Shown piece after piece: positions 62,801-64,000 of a stretch of 64,000 bases of DNA. The notes beneath the pieces were generated by a model. The model did not search any database and was not told where the DNA came from. It worked only from the letters and a program-made list of their open reading frames with translations. Every line of letters starts with the position of its first letter. Positions within the stretch are counted from its first letter, which is position 1. The DNA is from Symsagittifera roscoffensis (Eukaryota; Xenacoelomorpha; Acoela; Convolutidae): the NCBI RefSeq assembly GCF_963678635.1, contig NC_087064.1:53460684-53524683 (forward strand), read 5' to 3'. The position numbers and the translations under genes are program-made.

Positions 62801-64000
62801 TCGTGGCTTGCAGGAGAAGAGAAGAAGACAAGGTCTTATACAAATATAACGCGATAGTGTTGCCGCAACTCTATCAGACAGAACTATTATTCAGGTCGCA
62901 TGATCAGATGGGCCATCAAGGGATCGACAAAGTGTATCAGAGGATCCTGAAGCGCTTTGAGTGGCCTGGGATGAAAAAGGCATGCGAGAAATGGGTGACA
63001 GCATGTCTGTCATGCCAACAGGTCAAGGATCCTAGGAAGTTGCGATTTCCTTTACAATCAATTGAGTCGTCTGAATTCAACGAGGTGGTGCAGATAGATC
63101 ACCAGAAGATATGCATGACAGACAGCGGTTACAACCAAGTCTTGGTCATGATATATCACTTCACGAAGTATGCAGAGGCCGTGCCCTGCATAACTGCCTC
63201 GGCGGAAGAGACATGCGACCACCTGATCAATACGTGGATAGCAAGACACGGATGTCCAATGACGTTTCAATCGGACAATGGAACGGCTTTCGTAGGCGAG
63301 CTTACGAAAGAGCTTATGAGACGGTCACAAGTCGCTCAGGCTCACTCCACGACATACCACCCTCAGACGAATGGCTTAGTAGAAAGACAGAATAGGACGT
63401 TAGTGTCGATGCTGAGGGTATATTGTTCCAGGTACATGACCGATTGGGACAGATACCTTCCACAGGTGATGGGAGCTTATAATAGCACGCAACACTCCAC
63501 CACTGGAGTCAGTCCACACATGATGCTGACGGGACACGAGAAGTCTTTACCTTTGACATTCTTCTACCCAGAGTATGAGGGAAAGAAAACATCCCCACAG
63601 GTCTACGTGAGGGATGTGATCAGACGCCAACAGGAGTTGAACGACTTGTGTAGACGAAACACTCAGCAGGCACAGGCAAGGCAGAGGAAAAGATTCGACA
63701 AGAAAGCAGCTGGTGCAAAGGCTTACTCGGTGGGAGACTACGTATGGGTATTTCAGAACGTTATACCACCGAAAGGGACAAAGAAACTTCTAAAGAAATG
63801 GAGGGGACCCTTCATGATTACGGAGGTACACCAGGAGGGACGCTTTTATAGACTGAGTACTGGCCGAGCCGCCCACTACGAGAACATCAAGCCACACAAT
63901 CCATCGACAGAAGACTGGTGTATACCTGCAGACATGGAAGAAGGGGATTATCTAATGATGGATCCTGCTTGTGAGGTCAATGAAAAAGGCACCAGGGAGA
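59824..64000 (+). CDS. Pol polyprotein (RT, RNase H, integrase) of the Ty3/gypsy element, open at the window end
   Basis: No stop occurs in 1392 codons up to the edge. RT: LRFCCDFRYLN, TTLDLGSAFWQ, MPFGLCNATATFQ and YVDD at 60583-60594. RNase H: DTDASVVAISG near 61027, KYGAPKAEM and HQNADSLSKK near 61380. Then comes a spacer of about 390 residues with an LSGE motif repeated every 22 residues. Integrase: H, H, C and C at 62899, 62914, 63004 and 63013; catalytic D at 63097 and 63274 and E at 63382 (D-35-E). A GPY/F-type C-terminal module (KKWRGPFMI, about 63800) supports Ty3/gypsy. Order RT-RH-IN is the family norm. All catalytic residues are present, so the copy may be active if the UGA is passed. 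The 3' LTR is outside. Confidence 0.93.

Overview
This is nuclear DNA of a ciliated animal: AT-rich, split genes with GT-AG introns, a eukaryotic tRNA-Gly gene, an outer-arm axonemal dynein heavy chain, a nuclear-pore scaffold gene, and many retroelements and short interspersed repeats. I cannot name the species. A marine invertebrate is a reasonable guess from the mix of retroelements, but that is inference.

Host genes. All recognisable host genes lie on the minus strand. In their own 5'-to-3' order (right to left) they are: phosphoserine phosphatase (five exons, 50621-39163, with one intron of about 10.2 kb); an intronless SAM-domain protein (35585-34611); a probable first exon of a CUSTOS-like protein (33869-33718); an intronless Nup205/Nup192 nucleoporin of 2006 residues (30662-24642); a doubtful small secreted protein exon (17851-17800); and the first seven exons of a DNAH5/DNAH8-type dynein heavy chain (9071-4403), whose remainder lies beyond the left part of the window. 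A plus-strand tRNA-Gly(GCC) gene sits inside a dynein intron, beside a copy of only its own 5' half.

Mobile DNA. The left edge (3-3128) holds the integrase end of a Ty3/gypsy-like Pol with an unusually long C-terminal tail, followed by a noncoding 3' part with hairpins and a poly(A) signal; it appears to sit in a dynein intron. The right edge (55651-64000) holds a large, intact-looking Ty3/gypsy gag-protease ORF followed in the same frame, after one UGA codon, by an open RT-RNase H-integrase ORF that runs off the window. Its long leader (about 52.7-55.6 kb) carries a dense array of a GC-rich 13-14 bp motif, and a 1.7 kb inverted-repeat structure lies before it, about 300 bp upstream of the phosphoserine phosphatase start codon. 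Three non-LTR retrotransposons are present on the minus strand: a degraded APE-type LINE with a 2A-like peptide (38740-36680), a second degraded LINE (about 42310-41480), and a much fresher, 5'-truncated RT/restriction-like-endonuclease element (50085-47886). The last two are inside the phosphatase intron.

Repeats. The 9-24 kb, 31-36 kb and 40-47 kb stretches are mosaics of a foldback element, two arrays of the same irregular satellite that share one flank, a 1.14 kb tandem duplication, tRNA-like SINE heads, and several short families whose hairpin stems are kept while loops vary. The strongest leads for something undescribed are the leader motif array, the in-frame UGA with the long spacer between RNase H and integrase, the structured short repeats, and the A-tailed tRNA half.
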